In this document: positions 43,095 through 52,676 of the stretch, one piece after another
Layout of the letters: the number at the start of each line of letters is the position of its first letter
How positions within the stretch are numbered: the stretch's first letter is position 1
NCBI RefSeq assembly: GCF_008629675.1
Contig: NZ_VWOX01000004.1
Span: 186,001-250,000 of the forward strand
Origin: Roseiconus nitratireducens
GTDB taxonomy: Bacteria > Planctomycetota > Planctomycetia > Pirellulales > Pirellulaceae
Direction of reading: 5' to 3'
DNA: 64,000 nt
The notes under the pieces: model-generated
Databases searched by the model: none
What the model was told of the DNA's origin: nothing
Seen by the model: only the letters and a program-made list of their open reading frames with translations
Program-made: the position numbers and the translations under genes

Positions 43095-43991
43095 ATGTCC
43101 GTCGAACTGATCATCACGCAAGGTAGCAATAAGGGGACGGCGGCGCCGATTCACCCCGGCTATTACCTGGTGGGTCGACACAAGGAATGCCAGATTCGGC
43201 CCAAGAGCCGTTCGGTCAGCCGACGCCATTGCCTGTTGCTGCGCAATGACGACGGCGTTGGCGCGCTGGATTTGAAGAGCACCGGCGGCACGTTCGTCAA
43301 CGGACAGCGGATCGAGCCTCACCAGTGGTGCGTCTTGAGGGACACGGATGAGATCCGATTCGGCAAGGTGGCTTTCACGGTGTCGATCCGCGAACCCGCC
43401 CTGGCCGGCGGTCCACTGGAAACCGACGCTCGATCGCAGGGTCGGCCCGCGACCGAACCGGCGGGCACGCCGCGCGACATGCCACCGGCATCCTGGCAGA
43501 ATTCGGAAGTGGCCGAGTTCCTGGAAGAAGAAGACGCCGCTGCGATGCAGCAACGCTATGCGGCAATCCGAGGCGACGATGATGCCGCGTCCGATCGCCG
43601 CGGATCGGGGGCGGCGGCGGACGATCTGCGAGAAGACGACGACCTGAGCGTCTTTAACGACACACCGCTGGAAAAGGACGTCTCGCACGACACGTTCATC
43701 GGGGACCTGCCCGATGACGAAGAATCGCCGGCCCCCGACGAAGTGACCACTTCGAAATCCATCGAAGTCGATTCCAAACCGCGGAAAAAGCTCCCACGCA
43801 AACCGATCGACCCGAAGACCTACAAACGGGCGGCAAAGCGCTCGATCAGTATGCCTTCGCTCTCAATGTCCCTGGATTGGAAGGTGTGGGGCGCGGTGAC
43901 CTTGGTGATCGCCACTCTGAGCCTGTTCGGCTACCAGATCTACCGTTTTCAGAACGGGCCGGAAATCGAAATCCGCGAGAACCTGGACTGA
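43095..43991 (+). CDS. FHA-domain membrane protein
   Basis: A 298-aa product from ATG 43095. An N-terminal FHA domain (about 20-95) carries GYYLVGRHKECQI, SVSRRHCLL and NGQRIEPHQW; the conserved Arg, Ser, His and Asn positions bind phosphothreonine. An acidic linker (110-240), rich in Asp/Glu, precedes a basic stretch and a C-terminal TM helix (about 265-287). It follows a Hanks-type kinase, and FHA proteins often dock on phosphorylated kinase partners. The frame is open to 42957, but the earlier residues do not match FHA. Confidence 0.9.
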   Translation: MSVELIITQGSNKGTAAPIHPGYYLVGRHKECQIRPKSRSVSRRHCLLLRNDDGVGALDLKSTGGTFVNGQRIEPHQWCVLRDTDEIRFGKVAFTVSIREPALAGGPLETDARSQGRPATEPAGTPRDMPPASWQNSEVAEFLEEEDAAAMQQRYAAIRGDDDAASDRRGSGAAADDLREDDDLSVFNDTPLEKDVSHDTFIGDLPDDEESPAPDEVTTSKSIEVDSKPRKKLPRKPIDPKTYKRAAKRSISMPSLSMSLDWKVWGAVTLVIATLSLFGYQIYRFQNGPEIEIRENLD

Positions 43992-44168
43992 TCCCACGCG
44001 GTGCATCCCGCGACCCGCCGCTTTGCGATTTTGGGTTGTCGCCAGTTGGAAGCCGAATTCGCTGCTTCGGAGTCCTGCCCCGACTTGAGCCAACTTGACA
44101 GTGGGTGCTGTGGCGGTTTTGGTTAGGTGCGGCCGATTTCCCGTCACCTTCCGCTTACCCGTCGCGTC

Positions 44169-44717
44169 ATGTCGCTGCTGCTCCTGATCGACGGGTACAA
44201 CCTGTCCCAACCGATCGCCCCGTCCTCGGCACCGCCTCCGGGTTGGCTGGAGAACAACCGCCGGGTGTTGCTCCGCGACCTGACCAACCATCTGCCCGAT
44301 GCGGTCCGGGATCAGACCTGCGTGGTGTTTGATGCCGCCGACCCTCCCCGAGATCGACCGGATCGCTACACGCAGCAGGGGATCGACATTCAGTTCGCGG
44401 TCCGGCACGCATCGGCCGACGAGTTGCTCCAGGAGATCATCCGCGCCCACCACACCCCCAAACGGCTGATGGTCGTCTCCTCGGACCATCAGGTCCAGCT
44501 GGCCGCGAAGCGCCGGGGAGCGAAATTCTTTGACAGCCAGCCCTGGCTGGATGACCTGACCGACGGCAAGCTCCACTTGGCCGTCAAACTGCCGCAGCCG
44601 CCCGGCAACCCGTCAGATCAAGACGGCGGGGCAGGGCAGGGTACCCGACAAAAACCCGGCCCGGTTGCACCGGAGGAGGTTTCCGATTGGCTGCGGGAAT
44701 TCGGCTTCGAAGACTGA
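44169..44717 (+). CDS. NYN-domain (YacP/Rae1-type) protein
   Basis: A 182-aa product from ATG 44169. LLLIDGYNLSQP near the N-terminus, VVFDAADPP, then DIQFAVRHASADELLQEII and VVSSDHQVQLAAKRRGAKF are the motifs of the NYN/PIN-like ribonuclease fold, with the acidic residues that bind metal. YacP-type proteins are endoribonucleases linked to translation. A GGGGCAGGGCAGGG motif (44628-44641) encodes GGAGQGT in the C-terminal linker. It lies 177 nt after the FHA gene on the same strand. Confidence 0.83.
   Translation: MSLLLLIDGYNLSQPIAPSSAPPPGWLENNRRVLLRDLTNHLPDAVRDQTCVVFDAADPPRDRPDRYTQQGIDIQFAVRHASADELLQEIIRAHHTPKRLMVVSSDHQVQLAAKRRGAKFFDSQPWLDDLTDGKLHLAVKLPQPPGNPSDQDGGAGQGTRQKPGPVAPEEVSDWLREFGFED
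44628..44641 (+). repeat. GGGGCAGGGCAGGG dispersed motif
   Basis: It lies near the C-terminus of the NYN-domain gene, followed by TACCC as at 30728. Confidence 0.7.
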
Positions 44718-45121
44718 CTGGACGGCGACACTTTCATTCAAAAACACCGTGATTTGCGGTGCAATGAACGGCGTGGCGTTAGTCGCCGGTCGAAGCGGGA
44801 CAAACCGCGGCTCAGCCAACGTGCGAAAACCCGCGGCTAGCGCCAAGCGGCGCACCCAAAGTGGCTCTTTCCGGCTAAGGATCCTCCGTTTCGGCGGAGC
44901 ATTTGGGTGGGGATTTCGGGAGGCGGTTCCGGGCACGGGTTTCGGCGAAATGCGGCGGCCGGCACGGCCGGGGCGCGGGCCCTTTATGGCGTTCTCCATC
45001 CGACCTCCGCGACGCTGCTCCTTCCGCAGTCGCCTTGCGCGTCATAGAATCCCGGTCCCGAACGGCGATGCCGGGCGACCGCACTGCCACCTCACCCCCC
45101 AATCGAAAATCCGTCGATTCG
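44718..45121. other. Gene-free stretch upstream of serC
   Basis: About 400 bp with a dispersed repeat copy (44733-44868) and a small hairpin at about 44883-44898 (CTCCG...CGGAG). The serC frame is open back to 44903, but only residues from ATG 45122 match the family. Confidence 0.5.
44733..44868 (+). repeat. Dispersed ~100-bp palindromic repeat, copy B
   Basis: It shares caccgtgatttgcggtgcaa, then a gcgttagtcgccggt stretch and the aacccgcggctagcgccaag half with copy A. It is a little longer, with about 35 bp between the halves. Confidence 0.85.
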
Positions 45122-46234
45122 ATGACTGCAACTGCGACCAACCAACGCGCGTACAACTTTTCCGCTGGCCCCGCTGTCCTCCCCGTCCCAGTCCTGGAGG
45201 AAGTCCGCGACGAACTTCTGTGTCTGCCGGGAGCACGCAGTTCTTTGTTGGAGATGAGCCATCGCGACAAGCAGTTTGTCGACATTTTGCACGACGCGGA
45301 GAATTCGCTCCGATCTCTGCTGGGGATCGGTGACGACCACGCCGTGCTGTTCCTGCAGGGCGGGGCGGCGCTTCAGTTTTCGATGATTCCCGCGAACCTG
45401 TTGCGGGGCACCGGGAAATCGGCTGCCTACTTGCAAACGGGAACTTGGGGCAAGAAGGCCATCGCGGAAGCCAAGAAAGAAGGTGATGTTTCCATTGCCT
45501 ACGACGCCAGCGGGTCCAACTTTGATCACACCCCGGGCAGCGGTGACTACAACGTCCCCGACGACGCGGCGTACCTTTATTACTGCAGCAACGAAACGAT
45601 CCAGGGAGTTCAATTCCAAAGCGAACCTCCGTGTCCGGGCTCGGTTCCGCTGGTGTGCGACGCCTCCAGTGATTTCCTATGCCGCCCGCTGGACATGGAG
45701 AAGTACGGCATCCTGTACGCATGTGCCCAAAAGAATGCCGGACCGGCCGGGGTCACCGTGGTGGTGATCAAACGAGACCTGCTGGGGATCGGCAGTGACA
45801 AGCTGCCCGGTTACCTGAATTACAAGAACCATGCGGACAACGATTCGGAATGGAACACGCCGCCAACCTTTGCGATCTACGTGTTGGGCAAAGTTGCCAA
45901 ATGGCTGGCAAACGATGTCGGCGGTTTGGACGCGATGGAACAAGCCAACCGCACCAAGGCGTCGCTTCTGTATGACGTGATCGATGGGTCGGGCAGGTTC
46001 TACACCGGACATGCGCGACCGGAAAGTCGTTCGATCATGAATGTGACCTTCACATTGCCCAACGACGACTTGCAATCGAAGTTCATTTCCACCGCGGCGG
46101 AACACGATTTGGTGAACCTGAAAGGTCACCGCAGCGTCGGCGGAATTCGCGCCAGCATCTACAACGCGATGCCGCTGGACGGTGTCAAAGCGCTCGCCGG
46201 CTTCATGTCCGACTTCGCTTCAAAGAACGCCTGA
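45122..46234 (+). CDS. serC: Phosphoserine aminotransferase
   Basis: SerC converts 3-phosphohydroxypyruvate and glutamate to O-phosphoserine (PLP-dependent). The product is 370 aa from ATG 45122. RAYNFSAGPAVLPVPVLEE (9-27) is the N-terminal signature, FLQGGAALQFSM lies at 77-88, and the PLP lysine is Lys204 in CAQKNAGPAG. The C-terminal SVGGIRASIYNAMPLDGV segment is conserved. serA starts 89 nt downstream, so consecutive steps of serine synthesis sit together. Confidence 0.96.
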   Translation: MTATATNQRAYNFSAGPAVLPVPVLEEVRDELLCLPGARSSLLEMSHRDKQFVDILHDAENSLRSLLGIGDDHAVLFLQGGAALQFSMIPANLLRGTGKSAAYLQTGTWGKKAIAEAKKEGDVSIAYDASGSNFDHTPGSGDYNVPDDAAYLYYCSNETIQGVQFQSEPPCPGSVPLVCDASSDFLCRPLDMEKYGILYACAQKNAGPAGVTVVVIKRDLLGIGSDKLPGYLNYKNHADNDSEWNTPPTFAIYVLGKVAKWLANDVGGLDAMEQANRTKASLLYDVIDGSGRFYTGHARPESRSIMNVTFTLPNDDLQSKFISTAAEHDLVNLKGHRSVGGIRASIYNAMPLDGVKALAGFMSDFASKNA

Positions 46235-46323
46235 TGCCCGATCGGCGTCGCCGGCGCGCCGCCCGCGTTGCTCTTCATCTTCGCCGGCCGACTTCCCCAC
46301 CCTCTCCCTGTTTTTCTTTCCTG

Positions 46324-47502
46324 ATGTACAAAATCCTGACGCTCAACAACATCTCGGTCAAAGGCCTTTCGCGACTTCCGCGCGAACAGTACGAGATCTC
46401 TTCGGACACCACGCGTCCTGACGGAATCCTGCTCCGCTCGTTCAAAATGCACGACATGGAGATTCCGGATTCGGTCGCCGCCATCGGACGTGCCGGTGCG
46501 GGAGTCAACAATATTCCGGTCGACCAAATGACCAAGCGGGGCGTGCCGGTCTTCAACGCCCCCGGGGCCAACGCCAACGCGGTCAAGGAATTGGTCCTCG
46601 CGGGCTTGCTGATCGCGTCGCGGAACATCTATCCGGCGATGCGGTTCGCCGGGACCCTGGAGGGAAGCGACGCCGAAATCTCCGCGGCCGTGGAATCGGG
46701 CAAGAAACAGTTTGTCGGATCCGAGTTGCCTTCGAAAAAGCTGGGAATCATCGGACTCGGGGCTATCGGCATCCGCGTCGCCAACGCCGCCAGCGCGTTG
46801 GGCATGAAGGTCATCGGCTACGATCCGCTGATCTCGGTGGAGAACGCCTGGAAACTGTCTCGCAAAGTCCAACAAGCGCTCAGCCTGGATCACTTGTTCT
46901 CGCAGTGCGACGCGGTCAGCGTGCACGTCCCGCTGCTCGACGCCACCCGCGGTCTGGTCAGCAAAGAGCGGATTGCGATGATGCCCGACGGCGGCACCAT
47001 CGTGAACCTGGCTCGGGGCGGCATCTGCGACGACGAGGCCGTTCTGGCCGCGCTCGATTCGGGAAAGCTGAACGCCTACGTGATTGACTTTCCGACCGCG
47101 GCCCTGCTGAAGCATCCGAAGGTCGTTTCCTTTCCGCACCTTGGTGCGTCGACAGAAGAAGCCGAAGAAAATTGCGCGATCATGGTTGCCGACCAACTGC
47201 GTGAGTATCTGGAAGACGGCACCGTCCGCAACTCGGTGAACTTTCCCGAAGCGGTCATGCCGCGTGACGGAAAAGGCAGCCGAATCACGATCGCCAATGC
47301 AAACGTTCCCAACATGGTCGGCCAGATTTCGTCCATCCTGGCGGGCGCGGGTTTGAACATTGCCGACCTGTTGAACAAGTCACGTGGCGACGTCGCGTAC
47401 ACCGTGATCGATCTCGACGGCGGCGTCGAAGATACCGTGCTGGAGAAACTGGGCGCGATCGAAGGTGTGCTGACCGTCCGGCACCTTCCCGGCAAACCCT
47501 GA
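46324..47502 (+). CDS. serA: D-3-phosphoglycerate dehydrogenase with ACT domain
   Basis: SerA oxidises 3-phosphoglycerate, the first step of serine synthesis. The product is 392 aa from ATG 46324. The N-terminal substrate lobe has RAGAGVNNIP (57-66), the NAD-binding GLGAIG is at 144-149, and LARGGICDD and FPHLGASTEEAEEN carry the catalytic residues. A C-terminal ACT domain (about 320-392) is the likely serine feedback site. It lacks the extra ASB domain of long SerA forms. It follows serC, and the FG-GAP gene begins 21 nt later. Confidence 0.95.
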   Translation: MYKILTLNNISVKGLSRLPREQYEISSDTTRPDGILLRSFKMHDMEIPDSVAAIGRAGAGVNNIPVDQMTKRGVPVFNAPGANANAVKELVLAGLLIASRNIYPAMRFAGTLEGSDAEISAAVESGKKQFVGSELPSKKLGIIGLGAIGIRVANAASALGMKVIGYDPLISVENAWKLSRKVQQALSLDHLFSQCDAVSVHVPLLDATRGLVSKERIAMMPDGGTIVNLARGGICDDEAVLAALDSGKLNAYVIDFPTAALLKHPKVVSFPHLGASTEEAEENCAIMVADQLREYLEDGTVRNSVNFPEAVMPRDGKGSRITIANANVPNMVGQISSILAGAGLNIADLLNKSRGDVAYTVIDLDGGVEDTVLEKLGAIEGVLTVRHLPGKP

Positions 47503-47523
47503 CCCCGTTTGGAAGTCCGTCCC

Positions 47524-48774
47524 ATGCACCCGTTCACACGGCTGACCTCGATGCGTTCGCTTGGACGGCAGATGCAAACGGTCACGCTGATCTTCGTCGG
47601 GTGTGTTGCGTGTTTGGGACCGACGCCACGTGGTTGGTCGCAAACGCCGTGGCGCCGCCACGCCATCGATGACCAATTCAAGGGCGCCGACGGCGTTCGC
47701 TTGGCAGATTTTAACGGGGACGGGTTGCAGGACGTCGTCACCGGATGGGAAGAATCGGGGTTGGTCCGTCTTTACCTGCACCCCGGCGCCGACGCCGTGA
47801 CCGATCGCTGGCCCGCCGTGACCGTGGGACGAGCCCCGTCGCCGGAAGACGCGGTTGCGTGCGACATTGACGGGGATGGAAAACTGGATGTCCTCAGCTG
47901 CCACGAAGGCAAACACCGTCAAGCAATCGTCCATTGGAACGACGCGCCGGACAACTCCACCGAACAGTTGCTGCGGCGCGAACATTGGAACTCCGATCAG
48001 TTTCCGCAACTGGACGGCATTCAATGGATGTTCGCGCTTCCACTTGGTGAAATCGATTCGCGACGGTGCATCGCGATCGGTTCCAAAGGCAAGGATGCAT
48101 CCATCACCTTGTTGGTCGCCCCCAGCGACGTTGCGGATGAGACGCCCCAAGCGAAACGCGACTTGAACCGCTGGACGGCGATTCGACTCCGCCCGGTCGG
48201 CTGGATCATGTCCCTTCGAGCGCGCGACATGGACGACGACGGTGACCTGGACATCGTGTTCAGCGATCGCAAGGGACCAGCACGACGCGTCGGATGGTTG
48301 GAACAGCCGTCGGACCTGCAAACCGCTTGGACCGAACACGGGGTCGGCGGTGACGGCGCCGAAGTGATGTTTCTGGACATCGATCAGGACCGCGTCGTCG
48401 TTGCCACACGAAAGTCGCACATCCTGGACTGCCGACGCGTCGGCGCACCGAACGATTCCCGCTGGCGAGTCTCGTCCATTGAAAACCCGCCCGGCGTGCC
48501 TTTCGGCAAGGCCGTCGCGCTGCTGCCGGAAGGCCGGATGCTGATGACGGCCAACACGAACGCCAGCCCGATCCGCGATCAGCCCGGCATTTGGATTCGC
48601 AGTCCCGGCGGTGAGTGGTCCGTCGTTGACCCAACGACCGAAACCAAGTTCGACCGAATGGAAGTGATCGACTTGGACGGCGACGGCGACCTGGACGTGA
48701 TGACCTGCGAGGAACGTCGAAATCTGGGCGTGATCTGGTACGAAAACCCCGGGCAGGATTCTGGGAATCACTAG
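47524..48774 (+). CDS. Secreted FG-GAP/VCBS repeat protein
   Basis: A 416-aa product from ATG 47524 with a signal peptide (hydrophobic part about 18-40). Repeated DxDGDGxxD calcium loops follow: DFNGDGLQDVV, DIDGDGKLDVL, DMDDDGDLDIV and DLDGDGDLDVMTCEE. They form a beta-propeller of the VCBS/FG-GAP type. Such secreted planctomycete proteins are common; the ligand is unknown. It is close to serA (21 nt), although no functional link is visible. Confidence 0.87.
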   Translation: MHPFTRLTSMRSLGRQMQTVTLIFVGCVACLGPTPRGWSQTPWRRHAIDDQFKGADGVRLADFNGDGLQDVVTGWEESGLVRLYLHPGADAVTDRWPAVTVGRAPSPEDAVACDIDGDGKLDVLSCHEGKHRQAIVHWNDAPDNSTEQLLRREHWNSDQFPQLDGIQWMFALPLGEIDSRRCIAIGSKGKDASITLLVAPSDVADETPQAKRDLNRWTAIRLRPVGWIMSLRARDMDDDGDLDIVFSDRKGPARRVGWLEQPSDLQTAWTEHGVGGDGAEVMFLDIDQDRVVVATRKSHILDCRRVGAPNDSRWRVSSIENPPGVPFGKAVALLPEGRMLMTANTNASPIRDQPGIWIRSPGGEWSVVDPTTETKFDRMEVIDLDGDGDLDVMTCEERRNLGVIWYENPGQDSGNH

Positions 48775-48813
48775 TGGTGCTTCCAGATCCGCCGTCAGGC
48801 ACAGCCTGACCTA

Positions 48814-48906
48814 CCGCTTGGGGTGAGCCGAGGGTTTCCTCGCCTCCAACCGGCGGCTAACGTCTTGCCGCTCTTTTCACCGCAAATCAACGTGGTTTTT
48901 GATTGG
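48814..48906 (-). repeat. Dispersed ~100-bp palindromic repeat, copy C (opposite strand)
   Basis: On the minus strand it reads tgatttgcggtgaaaagagc, then a ggcaagacgttagccgccgg stretch and a caagcgg end. It occupies the 5' flank of flhA; the TTG at 48899 lies inside it. A TCAGGC-aca-GCCTGA hairpin lies just beyond, at 48795-48809. Confidence 0.85.
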
Positions 48907-49051
48907 GCTGCAGGCGACGGTTTCACGGTGTTTCACGAACCGATTGGCTGGCGGGTCTTGCGCGGAATCATCTGGACCGGCCGGAGCGGATTTGGGTAGT
49001 GTCGTCTTTGACCATCCAGATGACCGCTCCAGCCCACCAGAAGGCCCGGAA

Positions 49052-51142
49052 GTGCCGCCGATCGACCGCTACCGACCGCTCCTGCTTCCGATCGGCATCA
49101 TGGCCTGTCTGGTGGTCATTTTGTTGCCGCTGCCGACGCCCGTGATGGATCTGCTGCTGGCAGGCAACATCGCGCTGGCCGTGATCATTCTGCTAACCAC
49201 GCTGCACGTTCGATCCCCGCTGGAATTCAGCGTGTTTCCGACGCTGTTGTTGGCGACCACGTTGTCTCGGCTGGTTCTGAACATCGCCACCACGCGGCTG
49301 ATTTTGACGGGGGCTGCAACCGGCGGGGAAGATGCCGCCGGCGGTGTCGTCCGCACCTTCGGCCAATTCGTCGCCGGCAACCAGGTGGAGGTCGGGCTGA
49401 TTCTGTTCCTGATCCTGGTCGTCGTCCAGTTTGTGGTGATCACGAAAGGCGCGACGCGAATCAGCGAGGTCGCCGCCCGTTTCGCTCTGGACGGCATGCC
49501 CGGGCGGCAATCGGCCATCGAAGCCGATTTGAACGCCGGGAACATCGATCCGGAAACGGCGTCCACCAAACGCGAGCAGTTGGGCGCCGAAGCCGACTTT
49601 TTCGCGGCCATGGACGGTGCTGGAAAATTTGTCCGCGGTGATGCGATCGCCGGTCTACTGATCACCGCCATCAACATCGTTGGCGGTTTGTACTTGGGCT
49701 TGTTCGTGTACGGAATGCCGGTCGGCCAAGCTGCATCGGTGTTCACGCGTTTGACCATTGGCGACGGCCTGGTCAGCCAGGTTCCGTCGCTGCTGATTTC
49801 CTTGTCGGCGGGATTCCTGGTGACCCGCGGGACGCGACCAACCGAACTGGGCGACAACTTCGTCCGGCAGCTATTTGGACAGTCCCAGGCGATGTGGATC
49901 GCCGGCGTTTTCTTGGTGCTGCTGGTCGTGACCGGATTGCCCCCGATTCCACTGCTGCTGCTCGGTTCGGGGTGCGTTCTGATCGCGACCACGCTGCGGC
50001 GAAGCGAACGCGAGCAAGAACACGCGCGACAACGTTCACGCGAGGAACAAGCGGCCGCCGAATCCGCCACTCAGAAACGTGTGGAAGACTTTTTGACCGT
50101 TGATCCGTTGGAAGTCGCGATCGGCTTGGGATTGCTGCCATTGGCGGATCCCAGTCGCGGCGGCGACCTGATGCAACGGATCGCCGGGTTGCGAAACCAA
50201 ATGGCCGCCGAAATTGGGATCGTGTTGCCGAAAGTGCGTGTCCGTGACGACGCCACACTGGGCGACCAGGAATACGAAATTCGCCTGTTCGGCGACTTCG
50301 TTGCCCGAAGCGAGTTGCGGATGGACAAGTTGCTGGCGATCGGCAATGGCCAAACCACCGGGACGCTGCGTGGGGACGTGGTTTCCGAATCGAAAGCCAA
50401 CGCACGTGCCGTCTGGATCGATCCGGCGGATCGGGAACAGGCGTTGATCTACGGATACAAAACTCAGACCGCGCCGGGCGTGCTGGCCGACCACTTGGAA
50501 CAGGTCGCGCGGGCTCACGCGGACGAACTGCTTTCGCGTGATGCGACCAAGCACCTGCTGGACGAACTGCGCCAGATCGCCCCGGCGATGGTGGAGGAAC
50601 TGGTTCCAGGCGTGATGGGTGTGGCGGACGTGCAAAAAGTCTTGCAGGGGCTGCTGCGGGAAGCCATCCCGATTCGCCAATTGAGCCTGATTCTGGAAGC
50701 GCTCAGCGACGCGGCGCGCGTCACCACCGAGACCGAAGTCCAAGTGGAATACGTCCGCCGTCGGCTCAAACGGACCCTCTGTTCCGGACTGCGTGACGCG
50801 GACCGCGTGCTGCGCGCGGTGGCCCTGGATGACTCCGTTGGAAGCAAGTTGATCGCGCAGGCAGCAACGCATGCCGGCGGCGAGCAGGGCAGGGCAGGGC
50901 GGTCAGCAAACATTTCGCAAGACGTCACTTGCAACGTGATTCGTCAAGCGGTTAAGAACCTAATCGATCGAGGATACCCACCGGTCATCCTGGTCGCCCC
51001 ATCCTTGCGGCGCGACGTCAAGCGTGCCGCCGATGCGATGGGGATTTGGGCTCACGTCCTTTCGACTGACGAAATCACCAGCGACACCGAACTGGAAGTT
51101 CAGCCCCTCGCCTCTGCCCATCACGCGTCCTCGGCCGCCTGA
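49052..51142 (+). CDS. flhA: Flagellar biosynthesis protein FlhA
   Basis: FlhA is the large export-gate protein that docks chaperone-substrate complexes. The frame opens at TTG 48899, but that start lies in a repeat. I prefer GTG 49052, giving 696 aa and a normal N-terminus. Eight TM helices lie in the first half, with PLEFSVFPTLLLATTLSRLVLN and KGATRISEVAARFALDGMPGRQ, the latter being the FHIPEP signature region. The cytoplasmic half contains the conserved LLREAIPIRQLSLILEAL. Near residue 612 a GCAGGGCAGGGCAGGG motif encodes EQGRAGRSAN. flhF follows. Confidence 0.94.
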   Translation: MPPIDRYRPLLLPIGIMACLVVILLPLPTPVMDLLLAGNIALAVIILLTTLHVRSPLEFSVFPTLLLATTLSRLVLNIATTRLILTGAATGGEDAAGGVVRTFGQFVAGNQVEVGLILFLILVVVQFVVITKGATRISEVAARFALDGMPGRQSAIEADLNAGNIDPETASTKREQLGAEADFFAAMDGAGKFVRGDAIAGLLITAINIVGGLYLGLFVYGMPVGQAASVFTRLTIGDGLVSQVPSLLISLSAGFLVTRGTRPTELGDNFVRQLFGQSQAMWIAGVFLVLLVVTGLPPIPLLLLGSGCVLIATTLRRSEREQEHARQRSREEQAAAESATQKRVEDFLTVDPLEVAIGLGLLPLADPSRGGDLMQRIAGLRNQMAAEIGIVLPKVRVRDDATLGDQEYEIRLFGDFVARSELRMDKLLAIGNGQTTGTLRGDVVSESKANARAVWIDPADREQALIYGYKTQTAPGVLADHLEQVARAHADELLSRDATKHLLDELRQIAPAMVEELVPGVMGVADVQKVLQGLLREAIPIRQLSLILEALSDAARVTTETEVQVEYVRRRLKRTLCSGLRDADRVLRAVALDDSVGSKLIAQAATHAGGEQGRAGRSANISQDVTCNVIRQAVKNLIDRGYPPVILVAPSLRRDVKRAADAMGIWAHVLSTDEITSDTELEVQPLASAHHASSAA
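50884..50899 (+). repeat. GCAGGGCAGGGCAGGG dispersed motif in flhA
   Basis: It encodes EQGRAGRSA in the C-terminal cytoplasmic domain of FlhA. Confidence 0.7.
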
Positions 51143-51181
51143 CCTGTCGATCGCCTTTATCCATTCACGCAGTCCGTTTTG

Positions 51182-52348
51182 ATGCAAATCAAAGTCTTTC
51201 GAGCCGCCAATTTGCAAGCCGCGCTGGAGGAGATCCGAGAGCAGCTCGGCCCCAATGCGTCGGTCCTGAAAACACGGCAGTGCCGCGACGGTTGGATGGG
51301 ATGGCTGGGACGCAGCTACGTCGAAGTCACCGCCACCGCGGCCACCGACGTGCTGCCGTCGCCACCGCTGAGCGTGTTGAACGCATCAAAGCATCCGATT
51401 GTCAGCAGTGTTCCGATCGACGCCCGTCCGCTGCAGCCGTCCGGCGATGAATCGCGACCGTTATCCATTCACAACGTTGCGTCCGCGCGTCCCACGGGGC
51501 CGGACGACCTCAGCCCTGCCGACCTTTCTCCGCTTGCCGACTATCACGCGCACCTGTTGTCCCTGGGGGTCGCGCGTCCCGTTGCCGACCGCTGGATCCG
51601 TGCCACGTCCGGCTTCGTCGCCAATCTGGGCGACCGATTGGAAGAGCCGTGGTGGAAACATTTACAGCGGAGTGTTGCCCGAGAAATTCGGCTCAGCGGC
51701 CCCATTCAATTGAATCCCGGGGAACGTCGCATCGTTGCGTTGATCGGTCCGACGGGCGTCGGAAAGACAACGACCATCGCCAAGCTCGCGGCGGGATTTC
51801 GCCTGCAATCCAAACGCCGTGTCGGTTTGCTGACCATCGACACCTTTCGAATCGCCGCGGTGCAGCAGCTTCAAGCGTATGCCCAGATCATGGATTTGCC
51901 GATGAGCGTGGTCGAATCGGCCGACCAGATGCGGCACGCGATCGAACAACTTGGCGACGTCGATCTGATTTTGATCGATACGGCCGGACGAAGCCCGAAA
52001 GGCGATGCGAGGATCGAGGGGCTGGCCGACGTGCTGCAAACGGCGCAACCGGACGAAACCCACCTGGTAATCAGCGCCACCAGCACCGCTGCGGTCGTGC
52101 AATCGGCTTTGGACGGCTTTGCCGTCGCCCGGCCCACCGCCGCGATCCTGACGAAGCTGGATGAGGCGCCCTACACGGCGGGAGTCCTGTCGGCGGTGAC
52201 TTCGACCAACGACTTCGTTGGCGTTCCGATCAGCTACCTGACCAACGGACAACACGTTCCCGACGACATCGCGATCGCCACGACCGAACAGTTGCTGGCA
52301 CGGTTGCTGCCGACCCCGATCGAAATGCCGCAAATCGAAGCGGCTTAA
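51182..52348 (+). CDS. flhF: Flagellar SRP-family GTPase FlhF
   Basis: FlhF is an SRP-like GTPase that places the flagellum in many bacteria. The product is 388 aa from ATG 51182. The N-terminal part (MQIKVFRAANLQAALEEIREQLG) and a variable linker precede the N and G domains. The P-loop GPTGVGKT is at 189-196, DTAGR at 266-270 and TKLD at 324-327. It lies 39 nt after flhA. No flhG/minD-like gene follows, although flhF-flhG pairs are common elsewhere. Confidence 0.95.
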   Translation: MQIKVFRAANLQAALEEIREQLGPNASVLKTRQCRDGWMGWLGRSYVEVTATAATDVLPSPPLSVLNASKHPIVSSVPIDARPLQPSGDESRPLSIHNVASARPTGPDDLSPADLSPLADYHAHLLSLGVARPVADRWIRATSGFVANLGDRLEEPWWKHLQRSVAREIRLSGPIQLNPGERRIVALIGPTGVGKTTTIAKLAAGFRLQSKRRVGLLTIDTFRIAAVQQLQAYAQIMDLPMSVVESADQMRHAIEQLGDVDLILIDTAGRSPKGDARIEGLADVLQTAQPDETHLVISATSTAAVVQSALDGFAVARPTAAILTKLDEAPYTAGVLSAVTSTNDFVGVPISYLTNGQHVPDDIAIATTEQLLARLLPTPIEMPQIEAA

Positions 52349-52676
52349 TCCAAAAAACAACTCAACCTCAATTAGCCAACGGACCGATACAGAAGAAGAC
52401 GAAGGCTGGACCGCGAAAAGATGACTTGAGAGCTTTTTTTCGGAGTCCGCTTTCGGCGACTGGGTAGACCCAGCCACGCTCCGGCAACAAACCTGGACAC
52501 GGATGTCCCAACGGGTTGGCCGGTGCAAGGGTCTGCGATACCCGCGGGTGTCTGATGAGGAAGGTGGCATGGAAGCGACCTGAATCATCGACCGCTCGCA
52601 AGCGCCAGCCCGGCGCACTGACAACGATCAACGTTGCCTCGACGGCCGGACGCCGTCGGCGGAAACTTAAAAGTTC
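52349..52676. other. Gene-free stretch between flhF and fliA
   Basis: About 330 bp. No flhG-like ORF is present. A GCTTTTTTTCGG tract at about 52430-52441 has no hairpin before it. Confidence 0.5.

Noticed and set aside
48966..48990. Sigma-54-like TGGCGGGTCTTGCG upstream of flhA
   Set aside because: The spacing between the GG and GC elements is too short (3 nt where 5 are needed).
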